A stretch of 64,000 nt of DNA, taken from the NCBI GenBank assembly GCA_030141605.1, contig JAQGDQ010000129.1, positions 361,281-425,280 on the forward strand, given 5' to 3'. Origin of the DNA: Tubiluchus corallicola (lineage: Eukaryota; Priapulida; Priapulimorpha; Priapulimorphida; Tubiluchidae). Shown in pieces: positions 61,316 through 64,000 of this stretch (its first letter is position 1; each line of letters begins with the position of its first letter). Below the pieces are notes generated by a model. That model searched no databases. It saw only the letters and a program-made list of their open reading frames with translations, and was not told the DNA's origin. The translations under genes were made by a program, and so were the position numbers.

Positions 61316-61377
<62 letters not shown>
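61316..61377. repeat. (TA)n microsatellite
   Basis: About 60 bp of uninterrupted alternating TA upstream of netrin. Confidence 0.97.
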
Positions 61378-61379
<2 letters not shown>

Positions 61380-62944
61380 TATTTAATACATGTAATAATA
61401 TTATATTGTTGATGAATAAACCATGTTGCATTACAGTAATTTTATTTTTGTTCACGATCATTCAAAATTTTTATGACTATATAGCTCACTATTGAATAAA
61501 CGAATATAGGTTAAAGAACAAACAAATGAATAATAGAACGAATGAATAGATACATAAATGAACAAGTGTTTTTACACCGTCACTTGGTTATGTGATGTAT
61601 CGCTGGTATGGATAATACAAGGCTGCATTTGTAACTTACAGATGCCCAGTAGTAATTAGATTTACAGCGTACGTAAAATTCAACTTTGAACTTTGATCCA
61701 TCTTTGACAATATTGATATCTATAGCTTGGTGATTCCTATTACCATCTGTGCAGCAATGTACACCCAAATGTTCTAAAAACGTGTTGTTTGGCCATTAAA
61801 TTAGCATTACTCGTATCAATCCCATTCTTTTCCCTAAAGTACCTGCCTATGCTCTTATCAGACGTTCAAAATATTTTGATGTGACACCTGATAAAGACAC
61901 CTTGCAGATTAGTAATTACATGTTCACCTTACTGTCGCATAACTTAACTCGATCTGAGGCTTGTGAAAGGTAGTCACCCTTTAGTCTACGCCCTGTCTGG
62001 GTGGTCACGTAAGCCAGGTGTTAAAACTGATCATTAGCATTGATGAGTTTTCTAATGCCTTCTATTCATGCCGCCTACAACGAAACTTGACTTGCAAACA
62101 GGTAAAAACAGTTTTATGGGATATAACCATGTAGCTAATTAAATAAAGCTTCACACACCTGGTGAGACTGACCCGCCTGAAAATGTCTTTACAGATAGAC
62201 TCTAGAAAATAAAGCTTCTGGCTGCAAGATATCTCAAAATATCAAGATAGATCTTGAAATTATTATGCACAGAAATTATTATAACTTATTTTCAGCACAC
62301 ATGGTGCTTCCAGAAGATAAACGAGTGTTAGAAGGAAAACAATGTTTAGTAAGTAATAATTCTCTAAATAATTTTGCGTGAATTGAAAAACAATTGCTGC
62401 ACATATTTTTATTTAATTAAACCTCTCTTATTAAACCGTTTGAATGTAAGCATAACATTAAAACATCAATACATGATTTGATTCACCAAGGTGTATCTAT
62501 GTCTCTGTGAAAGGTCAAGTCAGAATCTACAAACTGGCCGTATGACCAACAGATCTCATCACTCATCAGAGGTGTGAAGATGACATGCCGGCATTCAGTA
62601 TAATCGGCGAGCTCAAAGACATTCTAATTAGTGGAGCATTAACACTCAGTTGTCTCTACAAGACTGGACACAAGTACGCTTTACAGTCGGAGATGCAACT
62701 GCAAAGGGTGGACCAGACCAGGTGAGAACAGCATTGGAACAACCTGTATAGCTTTAAACACCTGTGCAAAAACCACGGGTAAACACTGAACACTCAGTTG
62801 TCACAGTAAATGCTGAACAGTCCAGTTTTATTATACTGTTAATCACCTGATGTATGGAGTTCTTTTAGTGGTACACTTTTCATTAGATTGCGTCACGTGA
62901 ACAGAAGCTAAAGGCCTATTCACATTTATGCTGTATATATTTAT

Positions 62945-63110
62945 TTAAAGTATGTGGGACAGAAAAATGAGAGAAAAGGGAAGAGAGAGATGTAGGGAGA
63001 GATAGATGGAAGATAAAGAGGAAGATAGAGAGTTAATGAGAAACAACGAGAGAAAAGGAGGAAAAGAGGGTAGAGCGGGGGACATGAAGAGGAAATAGCA
63101 GAAAACAATT
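62945..63110. repeat. Purine-rich GA tract
   Basis: Plus strand nearly all A and G (GAGAGAAAAGGGAAGAGAGAG). Similar in style to the tract in netrin intron 2. Confidence 0.85.
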
Positions 63111-63903
63111 AAGTTTTACTTTCATGATGTTAGAAGCCAATAAAAATTAAATTAAATTTAAATTGCCCTATACGTTTGATTCACAACTATAGCTTCTGGC
63201 CTGTCTGGAGGACAGAACTGTAGGAGTAATTGCACACGTATCTGCAAAGTGAATAGGATAGTTTTGATGGAATGTATTTATACTTTCCCAAACTATGTTT
63301 GTGCATTAGATACGTGCTTTAACTAAATAGCATGATAATTAAGACAGAGTATTCTTTATTCGGTGCTGATCATTAGGCTGCAGAAATAACTGACCATAGC
63401 ACCGTGATATTTTGGTACTAAAAAAATGTATGATGCTAAACCATTTCCTTAAAAACATGTAAAAAAACATGAAACAGTAATTCTGGGTTCAAATAACTCT
63501 GACTAACAGCTTCAATCTACACAAAATTGTGTTATACAGAAGATCTTGATGGGCCACTCCAGGAACGTTGCAGCCACAGTTAAATCTACCTTTATGGAAT
63601 ATAAAATGCTCTTCAGGAGACTATATTTGTGCATAAGATAGACTATTTATTTGTAAACAACTGAAACTCTATTACTCCGCGAGTAAAACTACTTACAGCA
63701 AGGACCAGTAAGCCTTATATAGTTTTCTAATTTGCAAAATCAAATTGATTCCAAAACAAATTACTTCTATTTGTTGTACACTGTAAAATACATGTAAACA
63801 GTTTTTGAATGTTTGTGTTTGAATTAAATGACAAGAGAACAAAATTTTTCTTGAAATCTTTTGTTACTTATGAATTCTTGGTCAAGTTAAATTTCTTGCT
63901 CAC

Positions 63904-63984
63904 GAAATTTAAATTCTCGGCAATTTAAAATATGTGCCGCATAATTTTTATATTATATTTTAAATTGCCGAGAATTTAAATTTC
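63904..63984. repeat. Perfect 30-bp inverted repeat
   Basis: Arms 63904-63933 and 63955-63984 are exact reverse complements (GAAATTTAAATTCTCGGCAA followed by ten further bases), separated by a 21-nt loop. Likely a foldback/MITE remnant or recent palindrome. Confidence 0.92.
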
Positions 63985-64000
63985 CCAGTTGCATGTCTTT

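Larger units (their letters stand above)
60510..64000. other. Netrin upstream region
   Basis: Contains a probable 5' UTR splice acceptor (boundary near 60548), a locally G/C-richer patch at about 60840-60970, a (TA)n tract, a GAAT-type tetranucleotide patch, a purine-rich tract and a perfect inverted repeat at the right edge. An open stretch at 62565-62732 ending in a GTGAG donor-like site could be an exon of an unknown gene, but I cannot identify it. Confidence 0.5.

Overview
The window is AT-rich animal genomic DNA. It has spliceosomal genes with introns up to about 14.5 kb, many microsatellites, foldback repeats and tRNA-like SINE heads. The gene content (netrin, Fringe, syntaxin-8 and a family of secreted cyclase-fold enzymes) points to an invertebrate bilaterian, probably marine. 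I cannot fix the phylum from the sequence. All gene models below come from reading splice sites and reading frames by eye.

Layout, left to right. (1) The first coding exon of a Fringe-type glycosyltransferase lies on the minus strand (2716-3171); the rest of that gene is beyond the left edge. (2) Head-to-head with it, 280 bp away, starts a complete eight-exon syntaxin-8 (Qc-SNARE) gene on the plus strand (3452-26538, 240 aa). Its third intron (8297-22830) has U12-type (minor spliceosome) signals. (3) Inside that intron, on the opposite strand, is a tandem cluster of metal-dependent cyclase / kynurenine formamidase-like genes. Three are intact (9431-10312, 16074-16955, 20835-22117), one is a broken pseudogene (about 13295-13670), and there is a possible further remnant near 18.5 kb. 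(4) About 7 kb without recognisable genes separates the 3' end of syntaxin-8 from the convergent 3' end of netrin. (5) A complete seven-exon netrin gene on the minus strand (33589-60509, 618 aa) fills most of the right half. It encodes signal peptide, laminin N-terminal domain, three laminin-EGF repeats, a poly-serine linker and the C-terminal NTR domain. (6) The last 3.5 kb is netrin upstream sequence with a (TA)n tract, a purine-rich tract and a perfect 30-bp inverted repeat at the right edge.

The housekeeping and developmental genes are unrelated in function: endosomal membrane fusion (syntaxin-8), Notch modification in the Golgi (Fringe) and axon guidance (netrin). The least ordinary part is the cyclase cluster. 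Each full-length copy has a signal peptide, the HxGTHxDxPxH metal motif and a hydrophobic C-terminus that resembles a GPI-attachment signal. Every copy, including the pseudogene, has a 3' splice-site-like sequence just upstream of its ATG. The cluster shows birth and death of genes: an intact pair without a CDS intron, one copy with a CDS intron and an altered metal-site region, and at least one decayed copy.
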